The notes under the pieces were generated by a model that did not search any database, was not told where the DNA came from, and saw only the letters and a list, made by a program, of their open reading frames with translations. A DNA stretch of 38,085 bases, taken from Desulfuromonas sp. TF. Its GTDB lineage: Bacteria > Desulfobacterota > Desulfuromonadia > Desulfuromonadales > ATBO01. Every line of letters starts with the position of its first letter. Positions within the stretch are counted from its first letter, which is position 1. Shown piece after piece: positions 1 through 7,371 of the stretch. Both the position numbers and the translations under genes were made by a program. The DNA is taken from positions 12,951-51,035 of the forward strand of contig NZ_KI421422.1 in the NCBI RefSeq assembly GCF_000472285.1, written 5' to 3'.

Positions 1-682
1 CGACCCACCCCTCCAGCACGGAGAGGTCTTTGAGCAGCTCCGGGCTCTCTCCCGTATGGACCACGTGGCCGCGGTCCAGGACGACGGTTCGATGCGTCAG
101 GCTGAGGGCCTGCTCCACGCGCTGCTCGACCAGGATCAGGGATTGTCCTTGATTCCGCACCATGTCGTCGATGGCCGCACAGAGCTCTTCGACAATGACC
201 GGCGCCAGCCCCTCCAGCGGCTCATCGAGCAGGAGCAGCTGCGGGTTGAGCATCAGCGCCCGTCCGATCGACAGCATCTGCTGCTCGCCTCCGGAGAGTT
301 GATTGCCGAAGTATTTGCGGCGGGCCTGCAGGCGCGGAAACAGCGCGTAGATCCGGGCCAGGTCCCACTTGCCGGGAAGCGAGGGGACCGTCAGGTTCTC
401 CTCGACCGTCAGCGAGGGGAAGACTTCCCGCTCCTGGGGGACCCATCCGAGCCCGGCCCTGGCGCGGCCGTGGGCGGGCACTCTCTTCAGGTCCTGCCCG
501 CGCCAGAGGACGGCTCCCCGGTGGAGCCGGGTATGCCCCATGATCGTCAGCAGCAGGGTGCTTTTGCCGACCCCGTTTCTTCCCAGCAGGGCAAGGCTTT
601 CACCTTCCTGCATGGACAGGGAGCAGTCATCCAGGACAGTCGCCTCGCCGTAGCCGGCCGATACTCCTTCAACCCTCAGCAT
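1..682 (-). CDS. livF: Branched-chain amino acid ABC transporter ATPase LivF (3' end cut by window)
   Basis: ATP-binding subunit of a LivFGHM-type importer for branched-chain amino acids or similar substrates, acting on the cytoplasmic face of the membrane. The visible 227 codons start MLRVEGVSAGYGEA and carry Walker A (GRNGVGKST), the signature LSGGEQQ, and Walker B LLLLDEP. The protein reads to the window edge at ...LEGWVG, so only the last few residues of a normal 230-240 residue LivF are missing. The ATG at 680-682 lies one base after the livG stop codon, so the two are translationally linked. The substrate-binding LivJ/K protein is not in the window, so substrate specificity cannot be judged. 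Confidence 0.93.
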   Translation of the reverse strand, partial: MLRVEGVSAGYGEATVLDDCSLSMQEGESLALLGRNGVGKSTLLLTIMGHTRLHRGAVLWRGQDLKRVPAHGRARAGLGWVPQEREVFPSLTVEENLTVPSLPGKWDLARIYALFPRLQARRKYFGNQLSGGEQQMLSIGRALMLNPQLLLLDEPLEGLAPVIVEELCAAIDDMVRNQGQSLILVEQRVEQALSLTHRTVVLDRGHVVHTGESPELLKDLSVLEGWV

Positions 683-683
683 C

Positions 684-1442
684 TCAGTGCCCTTTTCCCA
701 GGTAAACCTCGCGCACGCGCGGATCGACGGCGATTTCGGAAGGCAGCCCGGTCACCAGCTCCTCCCCGTTGACCAGCACCGTGATCCGGTCGGCAAAATT
801 GAAGACCAGGTTCATGTCATGTTCGATCAGCAGAATGCTGATGTCTTTCGGCAGCTGCGCCAGCACGGCGAACAGCTCGTCGCTTTCCCCTTCCGGGACT
901 CCGGCCGCCGGTTCGTCCAGCAGAAGCATCTTCGGCCGAGCCACCAGCGCCAGCGCCATTTCAAGCAGGCGCTGTTTGCCGTAGGCCAGCTTGTGGGTAA
1001 CGACAAAACAATCCCGGGCCAGGTTCAGCTGTTCCAGCAGGGCGTACGCTTCGTCTATTTCGGAGATCCGCCGCGACAGCCTGGTAAAGCGCCGCTTCAG
1101 GAGGCTCATCTGCCGATGCTTGCGGACACAGATCGCGTTGGTGACGGACTCCAGGGGCGTCAGATGGGGAAAGAGGGTGTTGATCTGGAACGTCCGCGAC
1201 AGGCCGCGCCGGACGCGCTCGTCGGGGGGCAGGTGCGTGATGTTGGCCCCGCCGAGCCAGATGGAGCCTTCGGAGGGGCGCAGGACTCCGGTGATCTGAT
1301 TGATCAGGGTGGTTTTGCCGGCGCCGTTCGGTCCGATCAGCGCATGACGGGCGCCCGGGGCGATGGAGAGGTTCACCCCCTTGGTGACCATCAGACCGCC
1401 GAAAGACTTCCACAGGCCCCGCGTTTCTAGAACAGCACTCAT
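684..1442 (-). CDS. livG: Branched-chain amino acid ABC transporter ATPase LivG
   Basis: Second ATPase of the LivFGHM importer, 252 residues, the normal LivG length. Walker A is GPNGAGKTT near residue 38, followed by the LivG-type insert. The signature region is degenerate (LAYGKQRLLEMALAL, the usual LivG form) and Walker B is MLLLDEPAAG. It ends with the typical LivG tail DPRVREVYLG. Its ATG overlaps the livM stop codon by four bases (ATGA, 1439-1442) and its own stop nearly touches livF, as expected in one operon. LivG pairs with LivF as a heterodimer under the LivH/LivM membrane subunits. Confidence 0.94.
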   Translation of the reverse strand: MSAVLETRGLWKSFGGLMVTKGVNLSIAPGARHALIGPNGAGKTTLINQITGVLRPSEGSIWLGGANITHLPPDERVRRGLSRTFQINTLFPHLTPLESVTNAICVRKHRQMSLLKRRFTRLSRRISEIDEAYALLEQLNLARDCFVVTHKLAYGKQRLLEMALALVARPKMLLLDEPAAGVPEGESDELFAVLAQLPKDISILLIEHDMNLVFNFADRITVLVNGEELVTGLPSEIAVDPRVREVYLGKGH

Positions 1443-2461
1443 GCGTTATCCTTCTTGCGGCGCCGTCCAGGCAGCTGCGCCAATCTGCCCAGGCCGCCGA
1501 GAATGCCGCCCCGCAGATAGAGCGTCATCACGACCAGCAGCAGGCCGAGCCAGAAGTTCCAGTATTGCGGATTGATGTTGGAGAGCCGGTCCTGGACCAG
1601 CATGAACACGGCGGCCCCGACAAAACCGCCGTACATCGTCGCGGTGCCGCCGATGATCAGCATGATCAGCAGTTCCGCCGAACGCTCGAAGCTCAGGACA
1701 TCGAGGCTGACGAACTGGGTCGACTGGGTCAGCAGTGCCCCTGCGAAACCGGCGAGCACCGCCGAATAGGTGTAGATATTGGTCAGGATGGCCTTGACGG
1801 GGATGCCGATGGCGAGGGCCCGGGTCGAGTTGTCGCGGAAGCTGCGCAGGGCGAGCCCGTAAGGGGAATGCATCATGCTGCGGGTCACGGCAAAGAGGAC
1901 AAAGCTCACGCCGAGCACGTAGAGGTAAGACGTCCTGCCGTAGAGATCGAAGGAGAAGGCGCCGAACAGCTTGTCGATTTCAACCCCCTGCAGGCCGTCG
2001 ACGCCGCCGGTGAAGTCGGAGGCGCTGTTGGCGATCTCGTAGAGCAGCAGGCCGATCCCCAGGGTGATCATCAGTCGCGTCAGGTCGCCGCCCCGCAGCA
2101 GCAGAAAGCTGCTGAGATAACCGGCCGCCCCGGCGACCAGGCCGGCCGCCAGCAACCCGCTCAGCGGCTCCTGCCAGCCGTGGGTGGCCAGCAGGCCTGC
2201 CGTATAGGCGCCCAGGCCGAAGAAGGCGGCATGCCCCAGCGTCACGATGCCGCCGAAGCCCAGGATCAGATCGAGGGACAGGGCGAACAAGCCGGTGATC
2301 AGGATCTGGGAGGCGAACACCAGCTTGGTCGGAAAAACGAAAAACAGGCACAGCAGTGCGATCCAGAACAGGATCTCCGCCGGCTTCCAACGGTCGCGGT
2401 CCTGCATGGACTTGAGATAGCCCGTTTCGCGGTTCGATGTATCCCTCGGGGACGTATTCAT
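1439..2461 (-). CDS. livM: Branched-chain amino acid ABC transporter permease LivM
   Basis: Membrane subunit of the importer, about 340 residues with eight or more hydrophobic segments. LivM-type landmarks include SLDLILGFGGIVTLGHAAFFG and, near the C-terminus, LIMLIIGGTATMYGG, the ABC-transporter contact loop. I chose the ATG at 2459-2461 (MNTSPRDTS). An in-frame TTG five codons upstream and an ATG at 2405-2407 (MQDRDRW) are alternatives. The long polar N-terminus before the first membrane helix (KPAEILFWIALLCLFF) makes the later start possible. It is separated from livH by about 140 bases that contain repeat-like sequence. Confidence 0.92.
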   Translation of the reverse strand: MNTSPRDTSNRETGYLKSMQDRDRWKPAEILFWIALLCLFFVFPTKLVFASQILITGLFALSLDLILGFGGIVTLGHAAFFGLGAYTAGLLATHGWQEPLSGLLAAGLVAGAAGYLSSFLLLRGGDLTRLMITLGIGLLLYEIANSASDFTGGVDGLQGVEIDKLFGAFSFDLYGRTSYLYVLGVSFVLFAVTRSMMHSPYGLALRSFRDNSTRALAIGIPVKAILTNIYTYSAVLAGFAGALLTQSTQFVSLDVLSFERSAELLIMLIIGGTATMYGGFVGAAVFMLVQDRLSNINPQYWNFWLGLLLVVMTLYLRGGILGGLGRLAQLPGRRRKKDNA

Positions 2462-2514
2462 TTGATGCCTTCGCAATGACTCAGAGGATGGCTAAGCAAA
2501 AAGTTCGTGTGGTT

Positions 2515-2598
2515 TTTCTGGGGCGAAGGCATACATCAGGTATCGAGGTCCTGAAAAAAACGCCGTAACGCCGCAGGGCGGACTTTTTGCGACGCCAT
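2515..2598. repeat. Putative intergenic repeat element between livH and livM
   Basis: This non-coding stretch has GC-rich inverted segments around AACGCCGCAGGGCGG followed by CTTTTTGCGACGCCATCA. The gap before etfB (30255-30400) carries a similar core, AACGCCGCAGATGGGCGTTTTTC. The two look like members of a dispersed intergenic repeat family that I associate with Desulfuromonadales genomes; that family link is from memory, and only the two-copy resemblance is seen here. Confidence 0.35.
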
Positions 2599-2601
2599 CA
2601 T

Positions 2602-3471
2602 TCATTTGGTCTTCCTCCGTCCCAGCAGCCCTTGAGGAAAGAGCAGCAGCAGCAGGATCATCGTCGCATAGATGACGAAGGCGCCGATCTGCGGAACATA
2701 GTATTTTCCGGTAATGTCCACGACGCCGAGCAGCAGCGAGGCCAGCAGGGTCCCGAGCACCGAACCGGGCCCTCCGACGACCACGACCAGCAGAAAGTAG
2801 ACGAGATACTTGAACCCGAACTGCGGGTCCAGGCCGATGACCTTGATGCCGACGGCCCCGCCCAGGGCGGCCAGGCCGCTGCCGACGGCGAAGGTGATCT
2901 GGAAAACACGGTCCACCCGGATCCCCATCGCCGCGGCCGTCCTCTGGTTGTCGACGGAGGCCCGGATTTTAGCTCCGAAGCGGGTGCGCACCAGGCCGAA
3001 CAGCAGGGCGAGGGTGATTGAAATCCCGACTCCCATCAGAAACAGGCTGTAGCGCGACATGTCGAGGCCGCCCAGGGAGATCTGTCCGGCAAGCGCTGCC
3101 GGAATATCCACCGGCTGCGGATTCGGACCCCACTGGAAATGGGCTCCGGCGGTGGCAATGAAAATGATCCCGACCGTAAGCAGCACCTGGTCGAGCGGAG
3201 TGCTTTTATAGAGGGGGCGATAGAGCAGGCGCTCCAGGGGCAGGCTGGCGGCGGCCCCCGCGATGAAAACGATCGGCAGGGCCTCGATGAACCCGATGCC
3301 GGCCTGCCCCATCAGGTCCACCAGCAGGTAGCCCCCCGCCATGGCGAAGACGCCGTGGGCCAGGTTGTTGAATCCCATCAGGCCCAAGGTAATGGAGAGT
3401 CCGACGGAGATGATGAACAGCAGCATCCCGAGGGCCAGGCCGTCGAAGAGGATTCCGATAAAATTCAGCAT
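2602..3471 (-). CDS. livH: Branched-chain amino acid ABC transporter permease LivH
   Basis: Second membrane subunit of the importer, 289 residues, all hydrophobic helices. It begins MLNFIGILFDGLALGMLLFIISVGLS with the LivH-type LGLMGFNNLAHG segment and ends in a run of leucines followed by PQGLLGRRKTK. The ATG at 3469-3471 is preceded by AAGG about eight bases upstream; a TTG two codons earlier is less likely. This is the first gene of the liv operon, and the AT-rich region upstream (3472-3797) probably holds its promoter. Confidence 0.93.
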   Translation of the reverse strand: MLNFIGILFDGLALGMLLFIISVGLSITLGLMGFNNLAHGVFAMAGGYLLVDLMGQAGIGFIEALPIVFIAGAAASLPLERLLYRPLYKSTPLDQVLLTVGIIFIATAGAHFQWGPNPQPVDIPAALAGQISLGGLDMSRYSLFLMGVGISITLALLFGLVRTRFGAKIRASVDNQRTAAAMGIRVDRVFQITFAVGSGLAALGGAVGIKVIGLDPQFGFKYLVYFLLVVVVGGPGSVLGTLLASLLLGVVDITGKYYVPQIGAFVIYATMILLLLLFPQGLLGRRKTK

Positions 3472-3689
3472 AGGCAACCTTACTCCAGGGGCAAGCGGGG
3501 GGGCGCCTTTAGCGACGCTCAGACGAAACAGTGTTTTATGAAATCACGGGTCAGCTTTCATGTCAACAGGACAAATGCCGAATTCTCGAAAATGACATTT
3601 TCAGCCCGAGGTGCCTTTTTAAAAGGTTCCGGCACATGCCGGCAAGCACCAACGGTTGCCATATTGATTAGACTGTCGCATTCCATAAT

Positions 3690-3740
3690 GAATTCTCTTT
3701 TGAATTCAACCTTGAATTCAATTTTGTATAACATTGTTAT
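3690..3740. promoter_or_regulatory. Phased GAATTC direct repeats plus palindrome upstream of livH
   Basis: The 326 bases between livH and the degP terminator contain no convincing gene but are conspicuously AT-rich. GAATTC occurs three times at exact 12-base spacing (3690, 3702, 3714), each followed by a T-rich half (consensus GAATTCNNNYTT). Directly beside them is the perfect palindrome ATAACA-T-TGTTAT (3728-3740). Spacing slightly above one helical turn and an adjoining palindrome suggest a regulator-binding region for the liv operon. The regulator is unknown. Confidence 0.4.
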
Positions 3741-3797
3741 GTTTGTCAATTTCTTTTATCCCTGATTTGCGGAATTTTCGCTCATTGCGTTCAGAAA

Positions 3798-3832
3798 GCC
3801 AAAGCCCCCGCTGTATGAGCGGGGGCTTTGGC
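3798..3832 (-). terminator. Rho-independent-type hairpin after degP
   Basis: A perfect 15-base inverted repeat (GCCAAAGCCCCCGCT / AGCGGGGGCTTTGGC) with a 5-base loop lies 20 bases past the degP stop codon. On the minus strand it is followed by TTTCTGAA, a short U-rich tract. It is nearly symmetric and may also stop transcripts arriving from the other side. Confidence 0.8.
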
Positions 3833-3852
3833 AGCTCATGCGGCCGAGGATC

Positions 3853-5316
3853 TCAGCCTTCACTCTTCAATGTCAAGTAGCGGGTCGACTCGCCGTGTCT
3901 GATCAGCAGCAGGTAGGTTTTCCCTTTGGCCGCCATGAGTATCCGGTGCGCCTCGTCGGGATCAGACACCTCCTGGCGATCAATTTCCTGAATCAGATCT
4001 CCCCGTTCAATGCCGGCATCGGCAGCCGGGGAATTCGGCGCGACGGCGGCGATCAGAACCCCTTTCTCCCCCTGGTAGCCGAGCCGCTCTGCCAGCTCGG
4101 GGGTCAGCGCCTGCAGGCCTAGACCGATCTCGGGCAGCTTGCCGGGTTTGGTCGCGGGCCCGCTCTCGCCTTCGAGCTTTCCGACGACGGCTGTCAGATG
4201 CTTCTCCTTGCCATCGCGCAGGACCGTCAAGACAACCTCGGTGCCGGGAGGGGTGAGGGCGATCCGGTTGCGGAGCTCGGCGGCGCCACTGACTTTTTCG
4301 CCGTCGACCCTGCGGATGACGTCCCCGCGCTGGAGTTCCGCCTTTTCGGCCGACGAGCCTTCCATCACCTCGGACACCAGAATCCCCTGCGTGTCCTTCA
4401 GGCCGAAGGATTCGGCCAGATCCGTGGTCAGATCCTGGATATAGGCTCCGAGTCGGCCGCGGGTCACCTCTCCGTGCTCTATCAGCTGGTCCCGGATCTG
4501 CCTGGCCATGTTGACCGGAATGGCGAAGCCGATCCCTATGTAACCGCCGCTACGGCTGAAAATGGCGGTATTGATTCCGACCACCTCGCCATCCAGGTCG
4601 ACCAGCGGGCCGCCCGAATTGCCGGGGTTGATGGCGGCATCGGTCTGAATGAAGTTTTCGTAGTCGTTCAGGCCGATGCCGTTTCGCCCCTTGGCGCTGA
4701 CGATGCCGGCGGTGAGGGTATGGGAGAGTCCGAAGGGGTTGCCGACGGCCAGTACCCAATCTCCAACCTCGAGCCGGTCGGAGTCGCCGAGATCCAGGAA
4801 AGGAAGATCGCTTTTATCGATCTTGATCACCGCCAGGTCGCTGGGAGGGTCGGCGCCGACGACTTTGGCGGTGTATTCGCGACCGTCCTGCGTCTTGACC
4901 CGCACCTTGTCGGCTTTATCGACCACATGGTTGTTGGTCAGGATATAGCCGTCGGGAGAAATGATGAATCCCGACCCTTGGCCGACTGAACGGCGCTTTG
5001 ACGGCGCCTGGCGCGGCCGCTGAGACCGGGGCGGCTCGCCGAAGAAATGACGGAAGAATTCATCGCCAAAAGGGCTGCCGGAAGGGGAGAAGTACTGGGC
5101 CGGATCCTGAGCGGCAACCTCCTGTTCCACCTGGATGAAGACCACCGCCGGGGAGACCTTCTTTGCCACGCCGCGGAATGCCTGGCCGCTCTGGCGCAGA
5201 CTCTCCAGCCCCTCTTCCCGAGCGATTGCCGGCGTCGCCGAAAAGAGGAAACCGAGACCGATGGCGATCAGCAGAGCGAACCCGGCTGCCGTGAACCGTT
5301 GAGATCTTTTTCTCAT
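3853..5316 (-). CDS. degP: Periplasmic serine protease DegP/HtrA (Do family)
   Basis: Envelope protease/chaperone that degrades misfolded periplasmic proteins. The 487-residue protein starts with a basic then hydrophobic signal peptide ending in SATPAIA (about residue 31). The trypsin-like domain shows the full catalytic triad: His130 (TNNHVV), Asp160 (SDLAVIKI) and Ser234 (NPGNSGGPL). Two PDZ domains follow, roughly 270-365 and 395-480, so it is DegP/DegQ-like rather than single-PDZ DegS. Its ATG overlaps the stop codon of the upstream receiver gene (ATGA at 5313-5316), with AAGGAG just ahead, so both are made from one transcript. The sigma-54 promoter at 5789-5806 places it under control of the neighbouring two-component system. 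Confidence 0.95.
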   Translation of the reverse strand: MRKRSQRFTAAGFALLIAIGLGFLFSATPAIAREEGLESLRQSGQAFRGVAKKVSPAVVFIQVEQEVAAQDPAQYFSPSGSPFGDEFFRHFFGEPPRSQRPRQAPSKRRSVGQGSGFIISPDGYILTNNHVVDKADKVRVKTQDGREYTAKVVGADPPSDLAVIKIDKSDLPFLDLGDSDRLEVGDWVLAVGNPFGLSHTLTAGIVSAKGRNGIGLNDYENFIQTDAAINPGNSGGPLVDLDGEVVGINTAIFSRSGGYIGIGFAIPVNMARQIRDQLIEHGEVTRGRLGAYIQDLTTDLAESFGLKDTQGILVSEVMEGSSAEKAELQRGDVIRRVDGEKVSGAAELRNRIALTPPGTEVVLTVLRDGKEKHLTAVVGKLEGESGPATKPGKLPEIGLGLQALTPELAERLGYQGEKGVLIAAVAPNSPAADAGIERGDLIQEIDRQEVSDPDEAHRILMAAKGKTYLLLIRHGESTRYLTLKSEG

Positions 5317-5753
5317 GACATTCTCCTTGGTTTGTTAACTTTCCTTCTGCCCAATGGGCACAAAACGCTGACAAGAGCGATGAGTTGGTCGAGGTCGAAA
5401 GGCTTGTCGATCGTCAAAGCGGCTCCCAGCTTCCTGGCCGCCGCATGGGTAGAGGCATCGCCGAAGGCGGTCATGCAGACAAAGGGGGGACGCCGGGGCA
5501 GGTCGTGCAGGGCTTCGAGAACTTCCAGGCCGGTCAGGGCCGGCATGCGCAGGTCGGTCAATACAAGATCGAACCGTTCGCCTCCCGCTTCCGGATGGGG
5601 CTCCAGGCGTTCCAGCAATTCCAGTCCGTTGCCGCAACTGGTGACACTGTATCCTGCACGAAACAGGGAGAAGGCGAGCAGTTCCCGCAGGTCATGATCG
5701 TCTTCGGCGAGCAGAATCCTTGGGTTGGGATTTTCAAGGTCTTTCTCTCTCAT
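5313..5753 (-). CDS. Single-domain response regulator (receiver only) coupled to degP
   Basis: A 146-residue stand-alone CheY-like receiver with no output domain. Acidic pocket residues are in AEDDHD (about 17-21), the phospho-acceptor is Asp67 (LTDLRM), the conserved Thr95 is in MTAF and Lys117 in DKPF. The frame extends upstream to 5876, but I chose the ATG at 5751-5753: it has GGAGG seven bases ahead, and the longer frame would run through the -24/-12 promoter at 5789-5806. It overlaps degP by four bases. A receiver with no output may tune the neighbouring kinase or another partner; no partner is proven here. Confidence 0.9.
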   Translation of the reverse strand: MREKDLENPNPRILLAEDDHDLRELLAFSLFRAGYSVTSCGNGLELLERLEPHPEAGGERFDLVLTDLRMPALTGLEVLEALHDLPRRPPFVCMTAFGDASTHAAARKLGAALTIDKPFDLDQLIALVSVLCPLGRRKVNKPRRMS

Positions 5754-5788
5754 CCGGGCGCCTCCGATAAAGGGTTCCTGACAAGTAA

Positions 5789-5806
5789 GGCAACCCTTGT
5801 GCCAAG
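5789..5806 (-). promoter_or_regulatory. Sigma-54 (-24/-12) promoter of the receiver-degP operon
   Basis: The minus strand reads CTTGGCACAAGGGTTGCC. This matches the sigma-54 consensus YTGGCAC-N5-TTGCW with GG and GC separated by exactly ten bases. Transcription would begin about 12 bases past the GC, near 5778, leaving a short leader before the ATG at 5753. The activator gene directly upstream encodes a sigma-54 enhancer-binding protein. Confidence 0.8.
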
Positions 5807-5850
5807 ACAAAATCCTCTTCAAAAACGGTGAGTTGAGATGAATGGTGGTT

Positions 5851-5884
5851 GGGGCATCATGCCCCCGAGGGGTCAAAATGCCCC
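5851..5884. promoter_or_regulatory. Tandem GC-rich palindromes: candidate enhancer sites
   Basis: Two related inverted repeats lie just upstream of the sigma-54 promoter: GGGGCATCATGCCCC (5851-5865, perfect) and GGGGTCAAAATGCCCC (5869-5884). Tandem dyads 70-110 bases upstream of a -24/-12 promoter are the usual binding sites of NtrC-family activators, so these are probable sites for the activator encoded at 6004-7371. This is inference from position and symmetry. Confidence 0.6.
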
Positions 5885-6003
5885 GGACGAGAGGCGGGAG
5901 TTCACGAAGGCCGTCACCTTGAGACAGAGGCGTGAAGGAGCGGAAGGGATTCGAGCTTTCGACGGGGCGGAGAAGGATTGAGCGGGGAAAAGGGGAAAAG
6001 TCT

Positions 6004-7371
6004 TTAGTCCTCTTTCAACTTGCGGTAGAGGGTCTTGCGATCCACCCCCAGAATGCGCGCCGCCAGGGTCCGGTTGCCCCCGACCTGGTCGAGGACTTTG
6101 TCGATGTAGCGGCGCTCCATCTCGGCCAGCGGGAGGAGCGAGAGCGCATCGACGGTCCCGCTCGGGTAGGGGATCTCCCCGCTTGATTCCTGCAAATGTT
6201 CGGGCAGGTCTTCGACGGTGATGCGGTCGTGGAGGGTGAGGGCCAGGGCCCTCTCAATGACGTTGCGCAGTTCGCGTACGTTTCCCGGCCAGCGATAGGC
6301 GAGCAGACGGGCTGCGGCCGGCTCAGCCAGGCCGCTGACCGATTTGCCGAACCGGCCGGCGAGCTCGGTGATAAAGCCCTGGGCCAGCAGCAGAATGTCG
6401 TTGCCCCGGGCGCGCAGCGGCGGCAGCTCGATCTGGATGACATTGAGGCGGTAGTAGAGATCGCTCCGGAAGCTTCCCTCCTTGACGGCTTCGGCCAGGT
6501 CGCGATGGCTGGCGGCCACGATCCGGACGTCGCAGTCGATTTCCTGCCCTCCCCCCAGAGGTCGGACCTTGCGCTCCTCCAGCACTCGCAACAGTTTCGG
6601 CTGCAGGGACAATGTGAGTTCGCCGATCTCGTCGAGGAAAAGGGTGCCGCCCGAGGCCTCGGCAAAGAGGCCGCGGCGGTTTTCCCGGGCATCGGTGAAG
6701 GCGCCGCGCACATGGCCGAACAGTTCGCTCTCCAGCAGGCTCTCCGGCAGTGCGGCGCAGTTGATGGCGACGAAGGGGCCCTTTCGGCGCCGGCTCTGGC
6801 GGTGCAGGGCCCGGGCGACCAGCTCCTTTCCGGTGCCGCTTTCACCGCTGATCAGAATGGAGGTGTCCAGATCGGCAATGCGGCTGATCTGTTCCCTGAC
6901 CTTTTGCAGCACCGGGCTGTCGCCGGTCAATTCGCCCTGGGGCCGGCTGAGCCGAACCTGATCCTTGAGAAGCCGGATTTTTTCCTGCAGCTGCCGATGT
7001 TGCAGGGCCCGCTCCAGGGAGAAGCCGAGCAGGTCGAAATCGACCGGTTTGGTGACGAAGTCGTAGGCGCCGGCCCGCAGGGCCGCGATGGCGGTTTCCA
7101 GGGAACCGAAAGCGGTCATGATCACCACCGGCAGGTCCGGGCGATTGGCGCGCAGCTCGGCGCATAAGTCGATGCCGCTCGGTCCCGGCATGTTGAGATC
7201 GGTCAGAACCACGTCGATCTCTTCCCGGTGGAGAATTTCCCCTGCAGCCCGGGCGCTGCGGGCGCTCCGGACCCGATGACCGCGCCGGGCCAGGGTCTCC
7301 TCGAGCAGTTCGCACAGGGCCTGATCGTCATCGACGATCAGGATGCGGCCCGTCGGTCGGATATCGTTCAT
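6004..7371 (-). CDS. Sigma-54-dependent response regulator (NtrC/ZraR type)
   Basis: Two-component activator of sigma-54 RNA polymerase, 455 residues. The receiver domain covers 1-120 (VDDD acidic cluster near 13-16, phospho-acceptor Asp58 in LTDLNMPG, Lys108 in TKPV). The AAA+ domain has Walker A GESGTGKE (176-183), Walker B near GGTLFLDEIGEL, and a C-terminal Fis-type helix-turn-helix (LAARILGVDRKTLYRKL). The sigma-54 contact loop reads GAFTDA (223-228) instead of the canonical GAFTGA. The start at 7369-7371 (MNDIRPTGR) has GGAG ahead and overlaps the kinase stop by four bases. Probable target: the receiver-degP operon next door, which has a matching promoter and palindromes. Confidence 0.93.
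   Translation of the reverse strand: MNDIRPTGRILIVDDDQALCELLEETLARRGHRVRSARSARAAGEILHREEIDVVLTDLNMPGPSGIDLCAELRANRPDLPVVIMTAFGSLETAIAALRAGAYDFVTKPVDFDLLGFSLERALQHRQLQEKIRLLKDQVRLSRPQGELTGDSPVLQKVREQISRIADLDTSILISGESGTGKELVARALHRQSRRRKGPFVAINCAALPESLLESELFGHVRGAFTDARENRRGLFAEASGGTLFLDEIGELTLSLQPKLLRVLEERKVRPLGGGQEIDCDVRIVAASHRDLAEAVKEGSFRSDLYYRLNVIQIELPPLRARGNDILLLAQGFITELAGRFGKSVSGLAEPAAARLLAYRWPGNVRELRNVIERALALTLHDRITVEDLPEHLQESSGEIPYPSGTVDALSLLPLAEMERRYIDKVLDQVGGNRTLAARILGVDRKTLYRKLKED

Noticed and set aside
3558-3749. 63-codon minus-strand frame upstream of livH
   Set aside because: It runs through the phased GAATTC array and palindrome, which are better explained as regulatory DNA.
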